A DNA stretch of 64,000 bases from an uncultured Veillonella sp. (GCF_900545795.1 NZ_URAR01000011.1:1-64000), one strand, 5' to 3'; shown: positions 37,894 to 46,825, numbered from the stretch's first letter. The notes: generated by a model not told the origin, from the letters alone. Made by a program: numbers and translations.

Positions 37894-38931
37894 TTAGGCG
37901 ACCAGAGGAACTGCTGGTCTGTTTGATAAATCTCTGCATTTAGCAGTTTTCAATGTTGCCAAAACAAAAGTTAAGAAGATGTTCCTTTTCTCCATGTCGC
38001 TTTCTTTGGCGTAATTTACAAGGTTATTCCACACAAGATAGTTGTTCAGATACTTGGTAGAAACACCGTTAAAGCCACGCATAAACCTCTTTAGCTGGCT
38101 ATGGTAGCTATTGATATGTTGGATATTATAAATGCCTTTCTTGGCTTTGCCAGTCTTTAACTGCACAAGGTCAATGCCATTGGCATTTGTAAATCTCACA
38201 TAGGAGTTCATCTTGTCCGTAACAAGAGTGGAATTGGTCTTAATCCTACCATCATAAATATGATGTAAATCTCTTGTAGAAACTCTACCAGTATTCGTAA
38301 TCTTGGAGATAGACAAGCCATTCCTATTAACCGCACAAGGAACACATACCTTTTCTTGGGACAAGCCTCTGATATGTGTAGAATGACCACGCTTATGAGC
38401 CTTGCGTGGCATAGCAAATGTCTTACTCTTGCTATGATTGCCCTTGTACGAGATGGCGAAAAAAGTTTCGTCAGCCTCAATAATGCCGTCAAGGGTAACA
38501 TCGTCTGCCATATTCTGAAGTGCATCCAAAATCTTGTGTCTCCAAAGGAATGCGGTGTTTCTGTGAATCCCACAAGCAACAGCAGTCTTACGAATGGATA
38601 AGCCATTCATCATACAATCAATGTACTGCTCCCACACGGACAAGTCTTTTCTTGTACCAGACACAATGGAGTTCGTAGCAATCACGAAGGACTTGCCACA
38701 ATCCTTACATACATATCGCTGTGTGCCATCTTTACGATGACCATTGCGAACCACATGGATACAGCCACAAAGAGGGCATACACGACCATTTGCAAAGCGT
38801 TCCTTTGCTACGAAATCTTCAATATTCAAAGACTTTACAAAGGCAGGACTTAAAAGCATTGTTTTAAGGCTTTCCTGCTCTGCGACAGTCAACTTACCGA
38901 TAATATCTAATGCGTCTTTGATAGTAGGCAT
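37894..38931 (-). CDS. IS1595-family transposase
   Basis: The 345-aa protein has an N-terminal zinc finger (CPLCGCIHVVRNG...YVCKDCGKSF), a helix-turn-helix (SIRKTAVACGIHRNTAFLWRHKIL), and an ISXO2-like DDE domain (GIIEADETFFAISYKG, later VTDKMNSY and a final helix with HINSYHSQLKRFMRGFNGVSTKYL). It appears intact. The ATG at 38931 is well placed after AAGGAGG; the frame could start two codons earlier at TTG. It would mobilise the lnu(C) element. Confidence 0.92.
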   Translation of the reverse strand: MPTIKDALDIIGKLTVAEQESLKTMLLSPAFVKSLNIEDFVAKERFANGRVCPLCGCIHVVRNGHRKDGTQRYVCKDCGKSFVIATNSIVSGTRKDLSVWEQYIDCMMNGLSIRKTAVACGIHRNTAFLWRHKILDALQNMADDVTLDGIIEADETFFAISYKGNHSKSKTFAMPRKAHKRGHSTHIRGLSQEKVCVPCAVNRNGLSISKITNTGRVSTRDLHHIYDGRIKTNSTLVTDKMNSYVRFTNANGIDLVQLKTGKAKKGIYNIQHINSYHSQLKRFMRGFNGVSTKYLNNYLVWNNLVNYAKESDMEKRNIFLTFVLATLKTAKCRDLSNRPAVPLVA

Positions 38932-39028
38932 ATCCAATTACCTCCTTCGGTGGTACTGTTTCTTACTATTATTATACGATATTTCTCGTCAAAAATCAAC
39001 CATTTGTTGTGACAGAGCCTAAAATAAA

Positions 39029-39066
39029 AATAACATCTTACTACTAAAGTGAGATGTTATTTTTTA
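39029..39066 (+). terminator. Terminator right of the transposon
   Basis: AATAACATCT and AGATGTTATT with an inner ACT/AGT stem are followed by Ts. It probably once ended the gene at 36.9 kb, before the element was inserted between them. Confidence 0.8.
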
Positions 39067-39088
39067 TACATAGTTAGCTCGAACAAAG

Positions 39089-39353
39089 TTATACACAAAA
39101 TCCTGTGAATAAGTTGTGGATAGACTGTGGATTCATTGTGTGTAAAGTCTTTGTAAAAGTGGATAAGTACAATAAATAGTGGATAATTCTGTGTATAAGT
39201 ACATATTATTTGTGGAAAAACCCCGTTGTTGTGGTAAAAATTAACTCATGCACAGCAAATTGTAAAAAATATTATCCACAAGGGATAGACGCTCTATAAA
39301 ATCGAATATTTGTCCACATTTAGTCTCAATTATGGGGATAAGTTTGGGTATAA
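39089..39353. other. DnaA-box cluster outside oriC
   Basis: Within 265 bp I count four perfect TTATNCACA boxes (39089 forward, 39104 reverse, 39190 reverse, 39272 forward). There are also at least eight with one mismatch (39115, 39137, 39158, 39178, 39211, 39310, 39333, 39345). This density equals or exceeds that of oriC itself, 24 kb away. There is no ORF. It resembles DnaA-titration sites (datA in E. coli, DBC in B. subtilis) or an origin-like element; AT-rich direct repeats follow. Confidence 0.8.
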
Positions 39354-39394
39354 GTATTAATAAATTGTAAAATATAAGTTATTAGCTTTGATAG

Positions 39395-39514
39395 ATAACG
39401 TGTGTAAGTGTTTGAGATGTAGTGTATTGGTTATACTATCTAAAACTTGAATTTTTGAGACATAACTTGCGTAAGTGTTTGAGGTATATTGTTAAAATTT
39501 AGAGTATCTAAAAC
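39395..39514 (+). repeat. Two imperfect direct repeats beside the DnaA cluster
   Basis: Units at 39395-39446 and 39462-39514 both run from ATAAC(G/T)TG through GTAAGTGTTTGAG to TATCTAAAAC. They are very AT-rich. Together with the boxes they give an origin-like layout, although the repeats may be unrelated to it. Confidence 0.6.
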
Positions 39515-39610
39515 TGATGATGGTAACGTAACAATTAATGCAGCGTTTGAGAGGAGTGTAGATATTGTTGCGAGAATAGTACTGAACGTTTATAATAAGT
39601 ATATTATTAT

Positions 39611-39687
39611 GCGCCCATAGCTCAGGTGGATAGAGCAGCAGTTTCCTAAACTGCGTGCCGTGCGTTCGAATCGCGCTGGGCGCACCA
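39611..39687 (+). tRNA. tRNA-Arg (CCU anticodon)
   Basis: The 77-base gene folds as a cloverleaf: acceptor GCGCCCA with TGGGCGC, anticodon stem GCAGT/ACTGC around TTCCTAA (anticodon CCT), T-loop TTCGAAT, and an encoded CCA end. It reads AGG arginine codons. No integrase or att-like duplication is visible next to it. Confidence 0.96.
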
Positions 39688-39763
39688 AATTTTTAACTAA
39701 TTTTTTAGTATATTAGTTTAAGAAGATATTCAAAATTTGAAATAGTAAATTTATAGACATAAT

Positions 39764-39810
39764 AGCAGTTCTTATAAAGTAAAATTAATCTTTACAAGAG
39801 CTGTTTTTTT
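39764..39810 (+). terminator. Terminator after tRNA-Arg
   Basis: AGCAGTTCTT pairs with AAGAGCTGTT through two G-U pairs, with an extended AAAG/CTTT inner stem, followed by seven Ts. Confidence 0.8.
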
Positions 39811-39880
39811 AGCTATCTTAAATATAAGATGAATTTTAAATTGGTTTATGCATTTAAATCTTATCTAAAAAAGGAGTGTT

Positions 39881-40333
39881 ATGATGAAACGTAAATTTAC
39901 TATCTTTTTAGCTTTATGTATGTTAGCATTAGCTACTTTAGTAGCAGGGTGCGGCTCTTCTGAAGGGGATAAATTTATTGGGACCTGGGAGGGGCCAACA
40001 ACAGAAAGTAAATTAATCGGTACTTCTTATCGAGCGATGACTATTGAAAAGTTAAGTGAAACTCAATTTCAAATAACTTATTATCACACAACCGATGGAA
40101 GCAAAGCTTTTCATAAACTACCTGTTACATCTAGAAAAGAAGTGGTAACAGCAACATTAAACGAAAAAGATCCTAAAGTATTATTAAAACAAGCTGGAGA
40201 AAAAATAATTTTACTAGAAAATGAAAAGATACAAGATACTGAATATGATAATAATCAATATACAAAGAAATCAGATAAAGTATTAACTTATAATGAATTA
40301 AAACCACTTCCAGATGCACCAGAACCCAAATAA
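39881..40333 (+). CDS. Small lipoprotein
   Basis: The 150-aa product has a lipoprotein signal (MKRKFTIFLALCMLALATLVAGCG, lipobox LVAGC) and then a soluble domain starting GDKFIGTWEGPTTESKLIG. The FIGTWEG pattern resembles lipocalin-like beta proteins found on many lipoproteins, but I do not assign a family. Two ATGs follow AAAGGAG; either could start. A strong terminator follows, so it is monocistronic. Confidence 0.75.
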   Translation: MMKRKFTIFLALCMLALATLVAGCGSSEGDKFIGTWEGPTTESKLIGTSYRAMTIEKLSETQFQITYYHTTDGSKAFHKLPVTSRKEVVTATLNEKDPKVLLKQAGEKIILLENEKIQDTEYDNNQYTKKSDKVLTYNELKPLPDAPEPK

Positions 40334-40334
40334 T

Positions 40335-40376
40335 AAAAAAAGATAGCGTACAGCTTACTGTACGCTATCTTTTTTT
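40335..40376 (+). terminator. Strong terminator after the lipoprotein
   Basis: AAAGATAGCGTACAG and its perfect inverse form a 15-bp stem with a CTTA loop and a seven-T tail. Confidence 0.95.
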
Positions 40377-40523
40377 GCCATTTAATAATATAATATATTT
40401 TGTAAGTTTTATGCATTTAAATGTTTAAAAATTCTGATAAACTTAATTCGAATCAGATGTAATAAAATTTACAATGAAAAAGTATGCAAAAATAATGGGT
40501 TTAGTTGAGAAGGGAGTTTAGAG

Positions 40524-41903
40524 ATGTTTAAAAATGTAAAAGCACCACATACATTTGTGTTGCTTGTAGGTCTTATTATTTTAGCTGTTATTGCTACTCA
40601 TTTTGTACCGGCAGGGTCCTTTGAACGCTTTAAAGATGCTGAAACAGGTCGTACTTTAGTAAAGGCTGGTTCCTTTGCTTTTATTGAATCAAATCCAGCC
40701 AGTCTTTGGGATGTGCCGGCCATTGTGTATAAGGGCATTGTAAAATCAGCGAGTATTGTAACTTTTATTTTAATTATTGGCGGGGCCTTTGAAATTATTA
40801 TAGATACAAAAGTATTCTCGGCCTTGGCACAGCGTATATCTAAGTTATTTACAAATCGTCGCTTCTTAGTGATTCCTGCCTTTGTGACATTATTTTCAAT
40901 TTTTGGTACTACCATGGGCATGTCTACGGAAGTTATGATTTTCGTACCTATTGGTATAGTGCTAGCTGAGTCTTTAGGGCTTGATCGCGTTACGGGGACG
41001 GCTATGATAGCCATGGGGGCAGCTATTGGCTTTACGTCAGGTGTACTAAATCCCTTTAGTGTTGGTGTAGCCCAATCTATTGCGCAATTGCCGTTATTTT
41101 CTGGTAGTGCTTATCGTATTTTTATCTTAGTCGTTTTAATTGTTATAACTTCTTTGTACATTATGTGGTACGCTAAGCGCGTAATAGCAGATCCTACGAA
41201 GAGTATTGTATATGGGGAAGCCAATCCTCCGGAATTTGAACTTGAAAAAGAAGAAGTTCCTCTTGATGTGCGTATGAGCCTTAGTTTGTTGGCCATTGTA
41301 TTAAGTATGGGCATATTAATCTATGGCTTAGTAAAATTAGATTGGTATTATGAAGAAATGTCAGGTCTCTTCCTCACATTAGGTGTAGTAGTGGGCCTTA
41401 TTGCTGGTTATGATGTAAATAAAATTGCTAAAATCTTTGGTCGCGGTTGCGCGAATATTTGCGTTGGCGCATTGATTATCGGTTTTGCTCGGGGCATTGA
41501 AGTCGTACTAGGCGATGCTAAAATCATCGATACCATCGTATATTACTTATCTAATGTAGTTGATGGCATGCCAAGTTCCTTACAGGCTGTAGGCATGTTC
41601 CTCATCCAGTCACTTATTAACTGCGTTATTGTATCTGGATCTGGTCAAGCAGTAGTTACTATGCCATTGATGACGCCATTGGCTGATATTATTGGGATGA
41701 GCCGTCAAACCGCAGTATTAGCCTTCCAATTGGGCGATGGCTTCTCTAACTCTGTATTGCCGACTTCATCATCCTTGATGGGCTTCTTGGTAGTATCGCG
41801 CATTCCATATACTAATTGGTTGAAATTTATGATGCCATTATTTATTTTATGGACTGTAGCAGGTTGTGTATTTATGATTGGTGCCATTTTAATCGGATAT
41901 TAG
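40524..41903 (+). CDS. YfcC-family carrier
   Basis: This 459-aa membrane protein belongs to the YfcC/DcuC-like family, with about twelve hydrophobic segments. Family stretches are HTFVLLVGLIILAVIATHFVPAGSF at the start, FGTTMGMSTEVMIFVPIGI in the middle, and the late SGSGQAVVTMPLMTPLADIIG with PTSSSLMGFL. Members are annotated as basic amino acid antiporters or C4-dicarboxylate carriers. The M20 amidohydrolase gene 50 bp downstream suggests that it imports an amino-acid or peptide conjugate that the hydrolase cleaves. Substrate is not proven. Confidence 0.85.
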   Translation: MFKNVKAPHTFVLLVGLIILAVIATHFVPAGSFERFKDAETGRTLVKAGSFAFIESNPASLWDVPAIVYKGIVKSASIVTFILIIGGAFEIIIDTKVFSALAQRISKLFTNRRFLVIPAFVTLFSIFGTTMGMSTEVMIFVPIGIVLAESLGLDRVTGTAMIAMGAAIGFTSGVLNPFSVGVAQSIAQLPLFSGSAYRIFILVVLIVITSLYIMWYAKRVIADPTKSIVYGEANPPEFELEKEEVPLDVRMSLSLLAIVLSMGILIYGLVKLDWYYEEMSGLFLTLGVVVGLIAGYDVNKIAKIFGRGCANICVGALIIGFARGIEVVLGDAKIIDTIVYYLSNVVDGMPSSLQAVGMFLIQSLINCVIVSGSGQAVVTMPLMTPLADIIGMSRQTAVLAFQLGDGFSNSVLPTSSSLMGFLVVSRIPYTNWLKFMMPLFILWTVAGCVFMIGAILIGY

Positions 41904-41953
41904 TATTCGTATTATTGTGGCGAAATAAAGAGCGCTGGCTCTAAGGAGTATAC

Positions 41954-43132
41954 ATGAAAGAACAGGATCTTAAGGAGATTAAACAGTATTTAGCCCAATC
42001 TATAGGAGCGGACTTAATTGCATTAAATGATGCTATATTTAATCTAAGTGAATTATCTGGCGAGGAGTATGAATCGTCGAAGCGATTAATGGACTATTTA
42101 AAGGGATTAGGCTATACCGTAGAAGCTGGTGTAGGCGGCATGGAAACAGCCTTTAGAGCTACTTATGTTCATGGCGATGGGTCTGGTCCTTCCTTTGGTC
42201 TTTTAGCGGAATATGATGCGTTAGAGCGCTTAGGTCATGGCTGTGGTCATCATATGCAGGGGCCGGCTATTATTGGTGCTGCTGAAAGTATTCGAAAATT
42301 TGCCGGGCAGGCTAATTATAAAATTGTAATTTATGGCACGCCGGCAGAGGAAACATTAGGCGGTAAAATTGTTATGGCCGATAATGGCTGTTTCCAGGAT
42401 ATTGATATAGCTCTTATGATGCATGCTGCTGATTCTACTTGTGTAGATGTGAAATGTATGGCACTAGAAAATTTCGTCATTACATTCCATGGTAAATCCT
42501 CTCATGCCGCTATGAATCCTGAAGAAGGGCGCAGTGCTTTTGATGCTGTATTATTGAGCTTTAATGGTATTGAATTTTTACGTGAACATGTGCGTGAAGA
42601 TACGCGCATGCATTACACTGTGCGCGATGCAGGAGGGGCTCCTAATGTAGTGCCTAATACGGCTATAGCAGAATATACCTTGCGCTCCTATGATACGGCG
42701 TATTTAAATGAAGTAGTGGAGCGCTTTAAGAATATTTTAAAGGGCGCTGCCTTAATGACCGATACGACCTTTGAGGTACAACGAGATTATCCATTTAAAG
42801 CTAAAATTCCTGTTCATAGTTTGAATGATTTAGTCATGGAACAGGCCATTAATTTAGGGATGCCGCAGATTACAGCACCAAGGGAGAAAACGGGGTCCAC
42901 TGATTTTGGCAATGTTATGTACATGGTACCAGGTACTTGTATTCGCACGGCCTTTGTAGATCAGGGGATTGCTGCCCATTCTACGGAATATGTAGCAGCC
43001 GGCACTACTGAGCGAGGTCATGAAGCTATGCTTGATGCGGCTGTTGTTTTAGGGGCTACTTGCTTAGACTTATTACATGACCCTAGTAAATTAAAGGCGA
43101 TTCAAGAGGAATTTACGAGCCATAAGAAGTAG
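41954..43132 (+). CDS. M20-family amidohydrolase (AbgB/aminoacylase-like)
   Basis: The 392-aa metallopeptidase-fold enzyme has the di-metal pattern: GLLAEYDALERLGHGCGHHMQG near residue 80, GTPAEETLGGK with the catalytic Glu pair, and HAADS. The later segment FHGKSSHAAMNPEEGRSA belongs to the lid domain. Close families cleave p-aminobenzoyl-glutamate or N-acyl amino acids. AAGGAGTATAC precedes the ATG. Its pairing with the YfcC carrier suggests a small uptake-and-hydrolysis operon. Confidence 0.87.
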   Translation: MKEQDLKEIKQYLAQSIGADLIALNDAIFNLSELSGEEYESSKRLMDYLKGLGYTVEAGVGGMETAFRATYVHGDGSGPSFGLLAEYDALERLGHGCGHHMQGPAIIGAAESIRKFAGQANYKIVIYGTPAEETLGGKIVMADNGCFQDIDIALMMHAADSTCVDVKCMALENFVITFHGKSSHAAMNPEEGRSAFDAVLLSFNGIEFLREHVREDTRMHYTVRDAGGAPNVVPNTAIAEYTLRSYDTAYLNEVVERFKNILKGAALMTDTTFEVQRDYPFKAKIPVHSLNDLVMEQAINLGMPQITAPREKTGSTDFGNVMYMVPGTCIRTAFVDQGIAAHSTEYVAAGTTERGHEAMLDAAVVLGATCLDLLHDPSKLKAIQEEFTSHKK

Positions 43133-43149
43133 TAAGAGAATAAAGATAA

Positions 43150-43258
43150 AAAGCTTTAAGTAATAGAAATATAAAGACTTAAGGAATAGAAGTATAAAGT
43201 AGTTATACAAATGAAGTACAAAGTAGAAATACAAATATAAAGTAGAAATACAAATAGC
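43150..43258. repeat. Degenerate AT-rich tandem repeat
   Basis: About five diverged copies (17-24 bp) of a unit resembling TATAAAGTAGAAATACAAA follow the amidohydrolase gene. There is no coding frame with a ribosome site. The 43133-43676 gap also holds a terminator and a folded RNA candidate. Confidence 0.55.
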
Positions 43259-43347
43259 ATAGTGAATACAGGAGTATTTCATCCTTAAGTTTGTGCGTAG
43301 TATTCTGATTTTGTATCCTATAGTTTTAGTATAGAGACTAAAGAAAA

Positions 43348-43386
43348 TCCCCCATATATTCGAGTATTATATACATATATGGGGGA
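43348..43386 (+). terminator. Hairpin after the YfcC/M20 operon
   Basis: TCCCCCATATAT and ATATATGGGGGA pair perfectly over 12 bp. The tail CAATTTT is only moderately T-rich. Confidence 0.65.
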
Positions 43387-43407
43387 CAATTTTGTACACA
43401 GTAAAAT

Positions 43408-43530
43408 AAACTAGCCATATAAGGCCTTAGTAGCAAGCCTAGCCTGCGAAATTGACTAGTAAATTACAAAGTGGGTTATGATATACCCGGCAGGGGCAAA
43501 TTCTGATTTTAGTAATGCTAAAAATAAAAT
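43408..43530 (+). ncRNA. Candidate structured leader RNA before the GltD-like gene
   Basis: Interlocking stems are visible: ACTAG (43410) with CTAGT (43456), AGGC (43422) with GCCT (43437), GGGT (43473) with ACCC (43485), and CCTGC (43443) with GCAGG (43490). The last crosses the first and makes a pseudoknot-like layout. A weak terminator-like hairpin (43506-43525) follows. I cannot match it to a known riboswitch. It lies 150 bp before the GltD-like start codon. Confidence 0.4.
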
Positions 43531-43676
43531 TGTTTTGTATAATATAAGTTAGTTTATATTTAAGTGTTTATATAGTTTTGTATAAAAGCTATTACCTATT
43601 TGAGGTAGCTTGTATTATGGTATAGAGAGAGACCGTTGCTATGTAGTGACAATTAGGGCTTAGAGGAGGCAGTATT

Positions 43677-45026
43677 ATGACTGAAGAATCAGGGAAATAT
43701 GTAGAATTTGATAAAGACTATACAATGGAAGAAGCCTTGGCAGAGGCAAAGCGCTGCCTAAATTGCGCAAAGCCTTTATGCCGTACTGGTTGTCCCATTG
43801 AAAATGAAATACCGCGATTTATCCATGCTATTGCAAGTGGTAACTTTGGAGAAGCTAATGATATTATTGGTGAACGCAGTAATTTGCCGGCCATTTGTGG
43901 GCGCGTTTGTCCAAGGGAAAAACAATGTGAAGGGCATTGCATTTTAAATCGTGCTAAAAAGCCGATTAATATTGGTAAATTAGAGCGCTTTGCTGCTGAT
44001 TTTGAAAGCAATCATGGACTTCGCAAATTAAAACCAATTATAAAAGACCAAGGTAAAATTGCCGTTATTGGTTCAGGCCCAGCTGGTTTGACTGTAGCAG
44101 GTGATATGGCTAAACTCGGGTATGAAGTGACCATATTTGAAAAACAAGAAGAGCCAGGTGGTATTTTACTCTATGGTATTCCTGCGTTCCGTCTTGGTAA
44201 AGATGTTGTACGCCGCGAAATCGATCGCCTTAAAAAATTAGGGGTGAAATTTGAGTGCAATACAGTTATCGGCCCTGAACGGAGTCTTGATTCCTTGATG
44301 GCTGAAGGCTATGATGCTATATTTATTGCCATTGGTACTCATGTGCCAATTCCACTTCCTATGGAAAATGATGAAAAGCCAGGCGTATTGCAGGCTATGG
44401 CTTTATTGACGGCTGTACAATTATATAAAAATGGTCGTTTAGGAGAAGAGTCTATTGCCGTAAAACCAGGTGACCGCGTTATTGTAATTGGTGCTGGTAA
44501 TGTGGCGATGGATGCGGCTCGTACTTGCGTGCGCTTAGGCGCTAAGAGCGTTAGCGTAGCGTATCGTCGTGGCGAAGCTAATATGAGTGCCAATCCATCT
44601 GAGTATGAAGAAGCTAAAGAAGAAGGAGTAACTTTTAATTTCTTTAGAGCTCCTGTAGGTGTTGAAGGTGAAGGCGATGAAGTCACAGGCCTTCGCTGTG
44701 AAATCCAAGAAGGTCATGAAGATGGCTCCATTACAGGCACTGGTACATATGATATTTTACCAGCTGATAAAATCATCATTGCTATTGGCCAAAAGCCAAA
44801 TACATCTATTGTAGGCCCTGAAAATGGTATTGATGTAGATAATAATGGCTATGTTATTACTCGTGAAATGCCATATGGCATGACAAGCCGTCAAGGTATT
44901 TTTGCCGGTGGTGATATTGTGCATAAACCAGCTACAGTAGTACTTGCTATGCGCGCGGCTAAAAAAGTAGTGGAAGGCATGGTTAACTATTGCGAAGCTA
45001 AAAGATACTTAGGTGAAGTGCAATAA
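43677..45026 (+). CDS. GltD-type NADPH-dependent glutamate synthase small subunit/oxidoreductase
   Basis: The 449-aa protein has N-terminal [4Fe-4S] cysteine motifs (CLNCAKPLCRTGCP and CGRVCPREKQCEGHC). These are followed by an FAD site (IAVIGSGPAGLTVAGDMAKLGY) and an NADPH site (VIVIGAGNVAMDAARTCVRLG). This is the GltD/NfnL/sulfide dehydrogenase alpha architecture. No large glutamate synthase or partner NfnS subunit is adjacent, so it may act as a stand-alone GltA-type enzyme or with a distant partner. GAGGAGGCAGTATT precedes the ATG. The folded leader upstream may regulate it. Confidence 0.85.
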   Translation: MTEESGKYVEFDKDYTMEEALAEAKRCLNCAKPLCRTGCPIENEIPRFIHAIASGNFGEANDIIGERSNLPAICGRVCPREKQCEGHCILNRAKKPINIGKLERFAADFESNHGLRKLKPIIKDQGKIAVIGSGPAGLTVAGDMAKLGYEVTIFEKQEEPGGILLYGIPAFRLGKDVVRREIDRLKKLGVKFECNTVIGPERSLDSLMAEGYDAIFIAIGTHVPIPLPMENDEKPGVLQAMALLTAVQLYKNGRLGEESIAVKPGDRVIVIGAGNVAMDAARTCVRLGAKSVSVAYRRGEANMSANPSEYEEAKEEGVTFNFFRAPVGVEGEGDEVTGLRCEIQEGHEDGSITGTGTYDILPADKIIIAIGQKPNTSIVGPENGIDVDNNGYVITREMPYGMTSRQGIFAGGDIVHKPATVVLAMRAAKKVVEGMVNYCEAKRYLGEVQ

Positions 45027-45119
45027 TTACAGTGTTGATACAAGCTTTTGTAGAAGTATGACAAGTCAGCAAGTAAAAACAATTAAGCAAAAAAAACTAA
45101 GTAAAAAAAGTAAGTAAAA

Positions 45120-45195
45120 ACATTCTAAAAAAATAATCTAGTAAATAAAACTAGTAAAAAACAATTTAGTAAATAAAGCTAGTAAAAAATAATCT
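45120..45195. repeat. Two imperfect 28-bp repeats
   Basis: CTAGTAAATAAAACTAGTAAAAAACAATT-type units occur twice in the gap 45027-45378, ending in a third CTAG. They are A-rich and uncoded. The gap also holds the hairpin at 45.23 kb and nothing else I can support. Confidence 0.5.
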
Positions 45196-45230
45196 AGACA
45201 ACAAAATAAGAAGGAAGACAAATCAAAAGA

Positions 45231-45290
45231 GGTTCCCTCGATGAAGTTTATAAGTAAAGTACTTATAGACGGTTATAGAGGGAACCTTTT
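45231..45290. terminator. Terminator between the convergent GltD-like and MalY/PatB genes
   Basis: GGTTCCCTC pairs with GAGGGAACC, with an inner TATAAGT/ACTTATA stem, and TTTT follows on the plus strand; AAAAGA gives Ts on the minus strand. Confidence 0.8.
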
Positions 45291-45378
45291 CGTATGTATT
45301 GATTTAGTAAGTTAACCTATGTTGCAAAAACAGATAGCAATCATGGGATACAGTGTGTTTAAGTAAAATGCTAGAATC

Positions 45379-46572
45379 TTACTTTTGTAAGGTTTGAAGT
45401 CCTTTGATTATGCGATCTACAGCTTCATTAATAATTTCAGGTGTAGTACCTAAATTGAAGCGGGCATAACTTATGGATTTAGAGGAGAATAAATGGCCAT
45501 AATTGAGACCTAGTTTGCAAGTATCGCGCAAGAAGCTAGTGGCATTTGTATTGCCAATATAGGCGGAGAAATCAACCCAGCCTAAATAAGTGCCTTCTAA
45601 TGGCGAAATGACAAGTTTGGGAGCCGCTTCTAACAAACGGTTTCTAAATAGTTCATAATTGCTGTAAATTACTTCTTTTAAGGCATCAAGCCATTCATCG
45701 CCTTCTTCATAGGCAGCTTGTGTAGCTACTAAATTGAGTATAGATAGAGGATTTTTATCTATTGATGCAATATATTTATCATACTTACGGCGTAGCTCTT
45801 GATTTGGAATAACAACATGAGCAACAGGAAGTGAAGCTAGGTTGAAGCTCTTAGATGTACTAAATAAACTGATAATACGATCTTTGTATTGTCCTTCATT
45901 TATTGTGAGTGCTGGTGTAAATTGATGCTCTCCATAGATAAAATCCTGGTGAATTTCATCGCTAATAATAAGTACATCATGGCGTTCACAAATGGCGAAG
46001 AGCGTAGCTAGTTCTTCTTTAGTCCATACGCGTCCTACAGGATTGTGCGGATTACAGAAAATAAGCATTTTTACTTTTTGAGTAGTAATTTTATTTTCAA
46101 TATCAGCAAAGTCCATGGTGTAGCGACCTTGTGCATCTTGAACTAAATCGCTAGTCACTAATTGACGATGGGTGTCTTCTGGCGCTGAATGGAATGGTGG
46201 ATATACAGGTTGTAAGATCAAGATGCTATCGCCTTCATTAGTAAGGGCTGTGATAGCGTTATAAAAAGCTGTTACTACGCCACCACTTAGGCGCATATGT
46301 TGTGGGTCTACGGTGTAATTGTGGCGTCGTTTGAGCCAGCCATTTACCGCTTCTTTATAACCAGTAGGAATGAATGTATAGCCGAAAGCACCATGGTCAA
46401 CACGTGTTTTTAAGGCCTTAATAACAGCATCTGGAACTTTGAAGTCGATATCAGCTATCCAAAGCGGTAATAGATCTTCAGTGCCAAAGAGTTGCACTAA
46501 AGCATCCCATTTTTTACAATTACTGTTACGGCGATCTACAGCATAGGTGCGTAAAAATTCTTCTTTAGTCAT
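45379..46572 (-). CDS. MalY/PatB aminotransferase (cystathionine beta-lyase type)
   Basis: This 397-aa PLP enzyme is of fold type I. The lysine that forms the Schiff base lies in LFSTSKSFNLASLPVAHVV, and NPHNPVGRVWT and the DEIHQDF motif (Asp for the PLP nitrogen) are visible. The family covers MalY, PatB and PatC, with beta-C-S lyase activity on cystathionine or cysteine conjugates. AAGGAGATCCCT precedes the ATG. It reads opposite to the GltD-like gene and stands alone. Confidence 0.9.
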   Translation of the reverse strand: MTKEEFLRTYAVDRRNSNCKKWDALVQLFGTEDLLPLWIADIDFKVPDAVIKALKTRVDHGAFGYTFIPTGYKEAVNGWLKRRHNYTVDPQHMRLSGGVVTAFYNAITALTNEGDSILILQPVYPPFHSAPEDTHRQLVTSDLVQDAQGRYTMDFADIENKITTQKVKMLIFCNPHNPVGRVWTKEELATLFAICERHDVLIISDEIHQDFIYGEHQFTPALTINEGQYKDRIISLFSTSKSFNLASLPVAHVVIPNQELRRKYDKYIASIDKNPLSILNLVATQAAYEEGDEWLDALKEVIYSNYELFRNRLLEAAPKLVISPLEGTYLGWVDFSAYIGNTNATSFLRDTCKLGLNYGHLFSSKSISYARFNLGTTPEIINEAVDRIIKGLQTLQK

Positions 46573-46825
46573 AGGGATCTCCTTGTATTAATTTATAGTA
46601 TATAAGAGTATACGAATTTTATTGGCCAATGAGCCAGTATATAATTTTATTATAACATAGATACATTGATATCAAGTTTCAATAAAATAATAAATTTTAC
46701 ACTATTTAGAATGACACCATGAAATTTTCATAGTTAAATGGTATACTATAAACATACAGTTAGTTTTGTATTTATATATGGAGCTTGTAAGGCTCCTATG
46801 TTAATGATAGAGGAGGAGTTTGTGT

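Larger units (their letters stand above)
37287..39027. mobile_element. lnu(C) IS1595-type element, MTnSag1-like
   Basis: The element proper (37295-39019, 1,725 bp) has 17-bp terminal inverted repeats (GGCTATGTCACAACAAA and its inverse with one mismatch) and is flanked by an exact 8-bp duplication TAAAATAA at 37287-37294 and 39020-39027. It carries an IS1595-type transposase and lnu(C) on the minus strand. This matches the layout of MTnSag1, the mobilizable lnu(C) transposon described in Streptococcus agalactiae. Complete ends, duplication and an intact transposase suggest recent arrival. Confidence 0.93.

Noticed and set aside
39611..39687. tRNA-Arg as attachment site of the lnu(C) element
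   Set aside because: The element ends 592 bp away, has its own 8-bp duplication and a DDE transposase, so it does not use a tRNA att site.
43408..43530. Known riboswitch (glutamine, TPP, THF, ZTP or purine)
   Set aside because: The conserved blocks of those classes are not present, so I list it only as an unassigned candidate.
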